Shown here piece by piece: positions 31,505-39,365 of a stretch of DNA of 64,000 nt. Location: NCBI GenBank assembly GCA_014804695.1, contig JAAUZJ010000030.1:1-64000 (forward strand). The letters run 5' to 3'. The notes beneath the pieces were generated by a model that saw only the letters and a program-made list of their open reading frames with translations, was not told where the DNA came from and did no database searches. The number at the start of each line of letters is the position of its first letter. The first letter of the stretch is position 1. Source of the stretch: Lachnospiraceae bacterium. GTDB taxonomy: Bacteria > Bacillota > Clostridia > Lachnospirales > Lachnospiraceae. Made by a program: the position numbers and the translations under genes.

Positions 31505-31528
31505 TTCGAGTCCCGTCTCGCGCTCTTG
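31505..31528. repeat. attR: 24-bp direct repeat
   Basis: Identical to 23386-23409 (tRNA-Gly 3' end). It marks the right end of the prophage; host DNA resumes after it. Confidence 0.92.
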
Positions 31529-31537
31529 TAAAAAGTG

Positions 31538-31566
31538 CGGAAATGTTGATAAATACAGCGTTTCCG
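31538..31566 (+). terminator. Displaced original terminator of tRNA-Gly
   Basis: 11-bp stem CGGAAATGTTG (31538-31548) with CAGCGTTTCCG (31556-31566), two wobbles, followed by TTATTTTTGTTTTG. It would have directly followed the tRNA before phage insertion. The rest of 31567-31780 is A/T-rich with no gene. Confidence 0.65.
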
Positions 31567-31780
31567 TTATTTTTGTTTTGTGTGATTTTTGAATCAATTT
31601 GAATCTATTACGCTATCACCTCCCAAACTTATTTTCTCTCAAATTCATATTTTTAGATTTTCCTCCATCACAATATAAAATCTTGCCGAAGAAGCAATAA
31701 AATGATACAATATACTAAGTATATTATCATGGAATAAAAGCCTTAAACAAAGGAAAATATTTAGGAGGGGGTACTCTTTT

Positions 31781-32866
31781 ATGAAAGCTCATAAAATAAT
31801 GTCCGTTATTTTAATTACGGGACTTATTGCAGGCTCATTATGTGGATGTGCGGGCAGTAATGAATCAAGAAGAAGGACTATTGGATCTATTGAGGATTCA
31901 AGTGAAACTGATCAGGCACAGAATACAGAGCCGGAACTTACACTGACAATTGCATCTAATCAGACTTCGCCTGACAATCCTTATCATTATGGACTTGAAA
32001 CATTCAAGGAGGTTGCAGAGGAACTTTCAGGAGGCTCCATTCAGGTGGTATGCAGTGACGGTAGTTTGAGTGAGGATGAAGGAGAATTGTTGGCCATGTT
32101 AGATGCAGGGGAGATTCAGATGGTGGTATGTTCTCCCGGACATATGTCTTCGGCTGGTGTAGCGGAAGTTGATATGCTTTCTCTTTTATACTTGTTTGAT
32201 GGCTTTAGCCATTGGGAAGCGTCAATGGACGGAGAGTTTGGATCGGCAATGTCTGATATTATTTTGGAAAAAACGAATAATCAGTATAAAATTATGGGTT
32301 ACTGGTCGGCAGGAGTACGTGATTATTACGGTAAAGCACCGGTTACTTCACCGAAGGATGTGGCAGGCTTTACAATTCGTACGCAGACGTCTGGTGTGGT
32401 ATCGGAATACTGGACATCACTTGGTGCAGAACCAGTAAACATTGGATGGGGAGATTTGTATGATGTACTTAACAGCGAAGGCGTGGATTCGGCGGAGAAT
32501 GATTATACGAATCTTATGTTAAAAGAACATCATAAAACCGTTAATGGTAAATACATATGTGAGACACATCATGACTATACAACGCGTTTGTTTATTATGA
32601 ATGGAGATTTTTATAACGGCTTAACCGGTGAACAGAAGAGCTGGATAGATACGGCGGCACTTGCGGCTACTTTGCAGGAACGTGCAGTTACTTATGATAT
32701 GATGGACGGTTCCAAGGCACAGTGCATTGCAGATGGAGCGGTTGTAACGGATTATGAGGATATGGACATAGATGCTTTTAAAGAGCCGGCAATGGCTATA
32801 CAGGACAGCTATGCAGCAGAAAATAATCTGACATCATATCTTGATATGATCAGAAGAGCGAAGTAG
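31781..32866 (+). CDS. TRAP-type (DctP) solute-binding lipoprotein
   Basis: 361 residues with lipoprotein signal (GLIAGSLCGCAG; lipobox Cys near residue 24). The mature part has the DctP pattern: LTIASNQTSPDNPYHYGLETFKEVAEELSGGSIQV, MLDAGEIQMVVCSPGHM, FTIRTQTSGVVSEYWTSLGAEPVNIGWGDLYDVLNSEGVDSAEN (the conserved R..T..LGA.P......Y..L..G..D..E region). DctP proteins bind carboxylates such as dicarboxylates or sugar acids and deliver them to DctQ/DctM permeases. No permease genes are adjacent; instead a chemoreceptor follows 25 bp later. It may therefore serve chemotaxis. Ribosome binding site AGGAGGGGG. Confidence 0.88.
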   Translation: MKAHKIMSVILITGLIAGSLCGCAGSNESRRRTIGSIEDSSETDQAQNTEPELTLTIASNQTSPDNPYHYGLETFKEVAEELSGGSIQVVCSDGSLSEDEGELLAMLDAGEIQMVVCSPGHMSSAGVAEVDMLSLLYLFDGFSHWEASMDGEFGSAMSDIILEKTNNQYKIMGYWSAGVRDYYGKAPVTSPKDVAGFTIRTQTSGVVSEYWTSLGAEPVNIGWGDLYDVLNSEGVDSAENDYTNLMLKEHHKTVNGKYICETHHDYTTRLFIMNGDFYNGLTGEQKSWIDTAALAATLQERAVTYDMMDGSKAQCIADGAVVTDYEDMDIDAFKEPAMAIQDSYAAENNLTSYLDMIRRAK

Positions 32867-32890
32867 GGTATGTGAAAGGAGGGATAAGCT

Positions 32891-34945
32891 GTGATTGGTA
32901 ATAGGATTGGAATTAAGTTTAAATTAATTATAGGTTTTATGGTTCCGCTCATATGTACAATTGTTATAGGCATAGTTGCATATTCTCTTGCCGCTTCGGG
33001 AATGTCATCAAATTATGAAGATTCCATGTCAAAGGCAATGGCGATGGCAGTTGAATATTTGGATTTTGGCTTTGAATCGGCAATATCGGAATCGGAACAG
33101 TTATATTATGATACGGATCTTGTGAGACTGGCAACCGGAGCTATTTATAATGAATGGAGTAAGGCTGAAATCATAGAAAGCGTAACGGTTGACCTTGATG
33201 TAAAACAAAATGGTAACGGATTTTTGGAAAATATATATATTATTCCAAGCAGCGGACTTTCGGTAATATCTACATACGACAGTGAGGTGGAGGTTCCTGG
33301 TTTTTACAATGAGTTAACAGAAAAGAACGAGGCGGTATGTCTTGAGTCGCTTGGCGGAAGCTGGATTGGCTCCCATGACTATATAGATGAGGTTTTCTCT
33401 AGCAATTATTCGGATTATTCGTCGGATGATTATATTTGTTCATATATAAGACCTATGACAACAAGACGGGCATGTATAGTCGTTGATTACAGCAGCGAGG
33501 CTATGGCGGATATTATTGGCGAATTAGATTTGGGAGAAGGAAGTATATCTGCATTTATTACTGCTGATGGAAGGGAACTTTTGCTTAATGGAAATGAAAT
33601 AGTGAGAAACGGAGACTTTTCTTTCCTGAATCAGTCTTATTACGCTGATGCAATGTCGGATACGGCGGAAACAATTATTGATTATGTCCAGTATAATAAT
33701 GAAGAATATCTTTTTATGATAAGCAAGAGCGCCATGAATGGCTCCGCAATATGTGCAATGGTACCTGTCAGCATGGTAAATGCGGGGGCAGACTCAATTA
33801 AGAGTATTACGTTTTTAATGGTACTTATTGCGTGCCTTATTGCAGCTATAATAGGTATACTTATAATAATCGGAATTACTTCGGCAATCAGGCAGATCAG
33901 TGAGCAGTTAGAAATAGTTTCTGGTGGTGATCTGACTGTAAGCATTAATACCGACAGAAAAGATGAATTCAATCTTTTGACAAAGAGCATAGCGGATATG
34001 GTTAATAATACCAGAGATCTGATCGTACAGGTATTAAAGACTACGGAAAATGTTTCAACTTCTACGGAGAAACTTGCTGAGGTATCAGATGTAATTACAA
34101 GCTCAAGCGATCAGATTGCATCTGCGGTGGATGAAATGAGTGAAGGATTGTCCAGTCAGGCAAATGATGCACAGAACTGTGTGGTTCAGATGGATGAGTT
34201 ATCTGAAAGAATTACAAGGGCTGTAGAAACCGTACAGAACATGGGTTCGATCACAGAGAATACCAAGGGCGTTATTGCAGAGGGAATATCTACTATGGAT
34301 GATTTGTCCAGCAAATCTGAGGATACCACTAACATTACCAAGAATGTTACCAACAATATCAGAAATCTTGAAGAGAGTTTATCTTCAGTTGAGGGCTTTG
34401 TTGAAGTGATTAACGGTATTGCGGAAGAGACGAATCTTCTTGCCCTTAATGCATCTATTGAGGCTGCAAGAGCAGGAGAAGCAGGAAGAGGTTTTGCGGT
34501 TGTAGCACAGTCGGTAAGTTCTTTGTCCGACGGTACGATCGGAGCGGCTAAGCAGATTCAGGATGTAATGGAGCAGATTAAGAGTTATGCCGAGGATACG
34601 GTTAAGGTTGCGTCACAGGCGGAGGAAATAGTATCAAGGCAGACTGTAACGGTTAATGATACAATTAATGTATTTGGTAATATGAATGACTATCTCGAAA
34701 GCCTTATTGATGAAATAGCTTCGCTAAGGGTTACAATAGAAAGTATGGAAAGTCATAGAAATGATACTTTGGCAGCAATTGATAATATTTCGTCCGTATC
34801 GGAAGAAACCTCGGCTTCAGTATCTACGGTAAATGATTCGTTAAGGAATCAGACCACCATGATTGATGATCTGCATATGTCTACAGTTGAGTTAGAAAAT
34901 AAAGCCAGAGAACTTAGCGATGCGGTTAACGCTTTCAAGATTTAA
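32891..34945 (+). CDS. Methyl-accepting chemotaxis protein
   Basis: 684 residues. Membrane segment 1 is near residues 9-32 and a periplasm-equivalent sensor (Cache-like, about residues 35-290) follows; membrane segment 2 is at about 302-327 ([26 protein letters not shown]). A HAMP linker covers about 327-380 and the signalling domain 400-684, with the conserved hairpin tip [31 protein letters not shown] (about residues 508-538). It signals to CheA/CheW at the cell pole. The GTG start follows AAAGGAGG. Coupling with the upstream DctP protein suggests an indirect ligand-binding receptor. Confidence 0.95.
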   Translation: MIGNRIGIKFKLIIGFMVPLICTIVIGIVAYSLAASGMSSNYEDSMSKAMAMAVEYLDFGFESAISESEQLYYDTDLVRLATGAIYNEWSKAEIIESVTVDLDVKQNGNGFLENIYIIPSSGLSVISTYDSEVEVPGFYNELTEKNEAVCLESLGGSWIGSHDYIDEVFSSNYSDYSSDDYICSYIRPMTTRRACIVVDYSSEAMADIIGELDLGEGSISAFITADGRELLLNGNEIVRNGDFSFLNQSYYADAMSDTAETIIDYVQYNNEEYLFMISKSAMNGSAICAMVPVSMVNAGADSIKSITFLMVLIACLIAAIIGILIIIGITSAIRQISEQLEIVSGGDLTVSINTDRKDEFNLLTKSIADMVNNTRDLIVQVLKTTENVSTSTEKLAEVSDVITSSSDQIASAVDEMSEGLSSQANDAQNCVVQMDELSERITRAVETVQNMGSITENTKGVIAEGISTMDDLSSKSEDTTNITKNVTNNIRNLEESLSSVEGFVEVINGIAEETNLLALNASIEAARAGEAGRGFAVVAQSVSSLSDGTIGAAKQIQDVMEQIKSYAEDTVKVASQAEEIVSRQTVTVNDTINVFGNMNDYLESLIDEIASLRVTIESMESHRNDTLAAIDNISSVSEETSASVSTVNDSLRNQTTMIDDLHMSTVELENKARELSDAVNAFKI

Positions 34946-34973
34946 ATTATGGATTAATACGGAGCCGGAATCA

Positions 34974-35183
34974 ATGTTTGGTAAAAAGCGTGTAGTAAAG
35001 CAATATGATAAAGAAAACAAAAGACCTGTTCTTAGGTGCAGTATCTGCACCGGAGAACAGGTGGCAGGCTTTAAGGATATTAATACCGGACGATTTGAAG
35101 AGGTAATGCTTGTCAGAAATGATAAGGATTTAAATACCTTTAAGGAGTTATATGATTTAAAAGATGTAAGTAAGGAATATTAA
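34974..35183 (+). CDS. Small conserved protein with CxxC motif, function unknown
   Basis: 69 residues: MFGKKRVVKQYDKENKRP then LRCSICTGEQVAGFKDINTGRFEEVMLVRNDKDLNTFKELYDL. The CSIC pair could bind metal or be redox-active. I recall near-identical small proteins in many Lachnospiraceae that are sometimes labelled aspartate dehydrogenase without support. ATG 34974 was chosen because GGAG lies 9 bases upstream and the folded sequence begins there. It lies 28 bp after the chemoreceptor and 31 bp before a transglutaminase-like gene, so it may belong to this transcript. Confidence 0.7.
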   Translation: MFGKKRVVKQYDKENKRPVLRCSICTGEQVAGFKDINTGRFEEVMLVRNDKDLNTFKELYDLKDVSKEY

Positions 35184-35214
35184 TAAAGAAATAAACTTAA
35201 GAAGGTCAGATGCC

Positions 35215-36804
35215 ATGAAGATTATTAAGAAATTTTTATATGGATTACTCATTATATTCGTATTGTTGAGCGGATTTATTATGGTCTGTGCCATGAAACC
35301 GGAGCTTTCCGGGCAGATTGCGAAGACGCTTAAGCTTGATGAAATAGGTAATTCTCCTTATGCATCGGATATTGTGCTTAGATCGGAAAATGATAATAAT
35401 GTTGCTTCGGTGAGTGGTAATCAGATACAGACAATAAGCGTGGCGGAAGTAACGCAGGATACGCCTACGCCGCAGTATGAGACGCGTCCGACCGGAGTTG
35501 TATGGGCGGATGAACGTAAGGATGACGATACTGCGTCACAAGTCGATATGTCATTGTTTGGAATTTCGGTTCCTGCGGATGTGGCCGGCAAAAACGGCTA
35601 CGAGCCTGTAAAGGGTGATAACAGTCAGATAGGCGACGAGGAAGCCGATCAGCTTCGTAGTGAGCTGGGTGTCGGTGAAACCGGTGATTCGCTTAGATTT
35701 GATTCGCGTTTCTATCCTTATTATTATATGCTGGATGCAAAAGGGCAGCATTTATATCGTCAGATTTATGCTAATGCCAATGCGCTTAAGGATAGGTTTG
35801 CACCTGTGGAGAATGTATCTTTAAGTGAACTTAAAAATGCATTTGAAGCGGTTTACAATGACCATCCGGAGTTGTTTTGGGTAGATACCGCATATTCATG
35901 CAAGTACAAGAGCGACGGACAATGTGCGGAAATTGATCTGCAGTTCAACTATACGGCGGATAACTTGAGCTCCGAAAAAACTACTTTTAATCAGAAAGCT
36001 AAGGAAATTATTGATGAAGCCGGAAAGTTGGATACGGATTATGAAAAAGAAAAATATGTGCATGACCAGCTTATCTCGAAGGTAGAGTATGTAGATTTTG
36101 CCAAAATAAACCAGAGCGCTTACAGTGCGCTTGTAAACGGCAGAACAGTATGCGCAGGTTATGCAAGGGCATTCCAGTATATAATGCAGCAAATGGGAAT
36201 TCCCTGCTATTACTGTACAGGATATGCGGGAGAGAGCCATGCATGGGATATAACTGCTCTGGATGATGGTTATTATAACGTGGATGTGACATGGGATGAT
36301 ACGGGAAGCGGTACATATGATTATTTTAATAAATCGGATGCGGACTTTTCATGGAATCATTTAAGACAGAATCTTTCGGTCAATCTTCCGCCATGTAATG
36401 GCACGAAATACCGAAATCTTGAGAAGAGTGACCAAGATGAAGACAGCGACAGTGATAATAGTGATGAAACTGAGAATAATGATGAAGATTATGATAGCAG
36501 AAGAAGTATTACCGATTTAGGATATTCTAAGGAAAATGCGATGACTACTCTGCAAGAATATTATAACGACTGTTATCGGAATCTGGTCTCAAGAGGAAGA
36601 GGAAGTTATACATTTAGTAACTTAGTATCCGGGGATACTATGTTTTCAGAGGTATATGGAGCATATCAGTCAAATGACTACAAACAGGGTTATATGGATA
36701 GTGCAATGTCACAGTTAGATGCTTCACTATATAGAGTAAACTGGCAGATTGAGGCGCTTAGGGATAATTATTACCTTATAACGCATAATGTGGCAATACA
36801 GTAG
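35215..36804 (+). CDS. Secreted/membrane-anchored transglutaminase-like protein
   Basis: 529 residues. One N-terminal membrane segment (LLIIFVLLSGFIMVCAM, about residues 10-26), a linker, then a transglutaminase-core domain (about 195-390): KYVHDQLISKVEYVD, AYSALVNGRTVCAGYARAFQYIMQQMGIPCYYCTGYAG (catalytic Cys near residue 312), ESHAWDITALDDGYYNVDVTWDD (His and Asp). An acidic Asp/Ser/Asn-rich linker (about 405-430) separates a C-terminal helical region. Such bacterial proteins act as cysteine proteases or crosslinking enzymes on the cell surface. Substrate unknown. Confidence 0.85.
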   Translation: MKIIKKFLYGLLIIFVLLSGFIMVCAMKPELSGQIAKTLKLDEIGNSPYASDIVLRSENDNNVASVSGNQIQTISVAEVTQDTPTPQYETRPTGVVWADERKDDDTASQVDMSLFGISVPADVAGKNGYEPVKGDNSQIGDEEADQLRSELGVGETGDSLRFDSRFYPYYYMLDAKGQHLYRQIYANANALKDRFAPVENVSLSELKNAFEAVYNDHPELFWVDTAYSCKYKSDGQCAEIDLQFNYTADNLSSEKTTFNQKAKEIIDEAGKLDTDYEKEKYVHDQLISKVEYVDFAKINQSAYSALVNGRTVCAGYARAFQYIMQQMGIPCYYCTGYAGESHAWDITALDDGYYNVDVTWDDTGSGTYDYFNKSDADFSWNHLRQNLSVNLPPCNGTKYRNLEKSDQDEDSDSDNSDETENNDEDYDSRRSITDLGYSKENAMTTLQEYYNDCYRNLVSRGRGSYTFSNLVSGDTMFSEVYGAYQSNDYKQGYMDSAMSQLDASLYRVNWQIEALRDNYYLITHNVAIQ

Positions 36805-36865
36805 TAAAAGCGTGTTTACATAGAATTTATGCAGATTATGTTTGGAGTGGGAGGATACAGGAAGC

Positions 36866-38185
36866 ATGAACATATTGGTGATTAATGGAAGTCCGAAGGG
36901 TAAGAACAGCGTTACCTATCAGACAATACGTTTTTTACAAAAGAAGTTTCCTAAGGATGAATTTGAGGTTATTCATGCCGGGGCAGGTATTGTACAGCTG
37001 GAGAATGATATGTCTGAAGTATGCGAAGCAGCGGGAAGAGCGGAAATGATACTTTTTGCTTATCCGGTATATACTTTTATCGCACCTTCGCAGCTGCATC
37101 GTTTTATTTCACTTCTAAAAGAGCAGGATATTGACTTAAAAGGGAAATATGCAACGCAGATAACCACTTCCAAGCATTTCTATGATGTGACAGCGCATAG
37201 ATATATTGAAGATAACTGTAGGGATATGGGGATGAAAGTTATCAAAGGATTTTCAGAGGATATGAACGATCTGCTTGGCAAAATGGGACAGCTGCAGATC
37301 ATTACTTACTGGAATTATGTTAAGCATATAATAGAAAAAGAAAAAAGCATTTTTGTTGAAGAGCGGGATAACCGTAAGATAAAAGATAAAAACAGGAAAT
37401 ATCATGTAGTAATTGTAACCGACTGTGAGAAGGAAAATGAGAGACTGCGCAGAATGATCATTGATTTTAGGAAAGCACTGCCTTACGTCAGTCATGTGGT
37501 AAATTTACAGGACTTTAAGTTTAGCGGCGGCTGTCTTGGCTGTTTTAATTGTGCGGCAGACGGCACCTGTGTTTACAAAGATGGTTTTGATGAATTTCTA
37601 CGTAAAAAGATTCAACATGCGGACAGCATTGTGTATGCTTTCTCTATTAAAGATCATTCTATGGGAGCTTTATTTAAAACCTATGATGACAGGCAGTTTT
37701 GTAATGGACACCGTACGGTGACTATGGGAAAACCAACCGCTTACATAGTTGACGGAGAATTTTCACAGGAAGAGAATTTGCAGATGATCTTAGAAGGAAG
37801 ATCTCAGGTTGGTGGAAACTTCTTGGCAGGAATTGCAACAAATGAAGGCGTGGGAGCTGACTCTCCGGAATCATGTGCAGACAAACTTGCTTATGCCCTT
37901 GATCATAGGATCAGAGTTAACGAGAATTTCTACGGAGTAGGCGGAAAGAAAATTTTTCGTGATCTGGTATTTGAGATGCAGGGGATGATGCAGGAGGACC
38001 ACAGATTCTACAGAAGAAACCGTTTATATGATTTCCCGCAGAAAAAAATAGGAACGATTATATTTATGAAGCTGGTGGGGCTGTTTATGAAGATGCCCCA
38101 GAACAAGATCAAATCCAAGATTAAAATAACAGATGGTATGCTTATGCCATATGAGCGGATCATCACTAGAAAAACAGAGCTGTAA
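36866..38185 (+). CDS. Two-domain flavodoxin-like NAD(P)H-dependent oxidoreductase
   Basis: 439 residues with two flavodoxin-fold units. The first (about residues 1-145) starts MNILVINGSPKGKNSVTYQTI, the FMN phosphate-binding GSPxxxS type. The second (about 175-330) has VVIVTDCEKEN and FKFSGGCLGCFNCAADGTCVYKDGFDEFLRKKIQHADSIVYAF, the Cys-rich loop of iron-sulfur flavoprotein or NADPH-FMN reductase relatives, but lacks the GSP loop at its start. A C-terminal basic tail follows. It probably reduces a quinone, metal or other small acceptor. ATG 36866 is chosen; the in-frame ATG 36842 has no ribosome binding site. Confidence 0.75.
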   Translation: MNILVINGSPKGKNSVTYQTIRFLQKKFPKDEFEVIHAGAGIVQLENDMSEVCEAAGRAEMILFAYPVYTFIAPSQLHRFISLLKEQDIDLKGKYATQITTSKHFYDVTAHRYIEDNCRDMGMKVIKGFSEDMNDLLGKMGQLQIITYWNYVKHIIEKEKSIFVEERDNRKIKDKNRKYHVVIVTDCEKENERLRRMIIDFRKALPYVSHVVNLQDFKFSGGCLGCFNCAADGTCVYKDGFDEFLRKKIQHADSIVYAFSIKDHSMGALFKTYDDRQFCNGHRTVTMGKPTAYIVDGEFSQEENLQMILEGRSQVGGNFLAGIATNEGVGADSPESCADKLAYALDHRIRVNENFYGVGGKKIFRDLVFEMQGMMQEDHRFYRRNRLYDFPQKKIGTIIFMKLVGLFMKMPQNKIKSKIKITDGMLMPYERIITRKTEL

Positions 38186-38197
38186 AGTTGAAAAAGA

Positions 38198-38962
38198 ATG
38201 AAATTATATCACGATTATATTTTTGATTTATATGGAACGCTGGTAGATATAAGGACAAATGAAGAACAACGTGTGTTATGGAATAAACTGAGCCTGCTCT
38301 ATGGATACTATGGTGCTGACTATTTACCGCAGGTTCTGCATGAGTCCTACTTGTCGCTTGTGTATGCTAAAGAAAAACTTAAACAGTATTCAAAACAGGA
38401 GCGTTATTCTCATGAGGCATATCCGGAAATACCAATAGAGGAAGTCTTTACTGAGTTATATACAAGCAAGGGAGTACAACCTTCAGACGAGCTTATACTA
38501 CATACCGGTCAGATGTTCAGGGTTATGTCTACATTACATATACGCTTGTATGCCGGCGCAAAGGAGTTACTGCAACAGCTTAGGGCAAATGGAAGCAGGG
38601 TTTTTCTTTTATCCAATGCGCAGCGCATTTTTACGGAATATGAATTGAAATATTTACAGATATATGATTGTTTTGACGGAATACTGATTTCCTCAGACTA
38701 CGGTGTAAAGAAGCCGGATGAGAGGTTTTTTAAACTTTTATTACAGAAATATAGTATTGATCCTAAAGAGGCGCTGATGATAGGGAATGACTTAAGCAGT
38801 GACATAGCAGGAGCAAAAAATGTCGGTATTGACACATTCTATATTCATTCTGCTATTTCTCCGAAAACGACTGCTGATAAGACAAGCGCAGATTATTCAA
38901 TGAATCATATGAACTTGAAAAGATTACAAAAATTATTGTTATATAAAAGTAAGGAGAGATGA
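38198..38962 (+). CDS. HAD-superfamily hydrolase
   Basis: 254 residues. HAD motif 1 FDLYGTLVDIRTNEE (residues 9-23, nucleophile Asp10), motif 2 VFLLSNAQ (about residue 130), motif 3 Lys in DYGVKKPDERFFKLLLQKY (about 168-186) and motif 4 MIGNDLSSDIAGAKNVGIDTFYI (about 195-217). It is a phosphatase of small metabolites with a helical cap. It follows the flavodoxin-like gene by 12 bp and precedes a small coiled-coil gene by 1 bp, so they are probably one operon. Confidence 0.88.
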   Translation: MKLYHDYIFDLYGTLVDIRTNEEQRVLWNKLSLLYGYYGADYLPQVLHESYLSLVYAKEKLKQYSKQERYSHEAYPEIPIEEVFTELYTSKGVQPSDELILHTGQMFRVMSTLHIRLYAGAKELLQQLRANGSRVFLLSNAQRIFTEYELKYLQIYDCFDGILISSDYGVKKPDERFFKLLLQKYSIDPKEALMIGNDLSSDIAGAKNVGIDTFYIHSAISPKTTADKTSADYSMNHMNLKRLQKLLLYKSKER

Positions 38963-38963
38963 A

Positions 38964-39260
38964 ATGAATAATTTTGATGCAAAAAATTTTGCCAACAAAC
39001 TAGGCGAAACCATTTCCATTAAGGGAAAAGAAGTTACGGATAAGGCCAAGGATTTGGCAGAAATAGCTAATCTAAAGAGCCGGATCAAGAACAGTGAAGA
39101 TGTGGTGAAGAGGAACTATACGGAAATCGGCAGGTTATATTATGAGCTTCATGGAATGGAGCCGGGAGTCGATTACGAAGAACAGTGCAGGGCAATAGAA
39201 AATGCACAGAATACGATTAATGAATTGGAAGAAAAAATAAGGGAAATAAAAGGAATCTGA
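38964..39260 (+). CDS. Small coiled-coil protein, function unknown
   Basis: 98 residues, predicted almost wholly helical: KAKDLAEIANLKSRIKNSEDVVKRNYTEIGRLYYELHGMEPGVDYEEQCRAIENAQNTINELEEKIREIKGI. Heptad-like spacing suggests a helical hairpin. Similar small proteins in Firmicutes are sometimes fused to a zinc ribbon; none is present here. The ribosome binding site AAGGAG lies in the end of the HAD gene. The stop codon is inside the terminator stem. Confidence 0.75.
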   Translation: MNNFDAKNFANKLGETISIKGKEVTDKAKDLAEIANLKSRIKNSEDVVKRNYTEIGRLYYELHGMEPGVDYEEQCRAIENAQNTINELEEKIREIKGI

Positions 39261-39280
39261 TTAATTTCAGATTCCTTTTT
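39248..39280. terminator. Terminator overlapping the coiled-coil gene stop
   Basis: Perfect 13-bp stem AAAAGGAATCTGA (39248-39260) with TCAGATTCCTTTT (39267-39279), loop TTAATT. Confidence 0.9.
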
Positions 39281-39365
39281 AAATAGCATAATGACAATAC
39301 ACGTAGCATACTGTACATTATTTATAAATCATAAAATTACGCAAGTTATTTTATTCCCGCTCTGT

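Larger units (their letters stand above)
23386..31528. mobile_element. Inovirus-like (filamentous phage) prophage integrated in tRNA-Gly
   Basis: An 8.1-kb element bounded by a perfect 24-bp direct repeat (23386-23409 and 31505-31528). It contains a tyrosine integrase next to attL, a Zot/pI-type ATPase, a pVIII-like coat protein with signal peptide, a pIII-like protein with Pro-rich linker and C-terminal anchor, small membrane proteins, an ssDNA-binding-like protein and a Rep_trans replication initiator. Gene order from rep to zot parallels filamentous phages. There is no capsid, tail, terminase or lysis gene and no secretin. All structural genes look intact, so the element may be functional. 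Confidence 0.88.
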
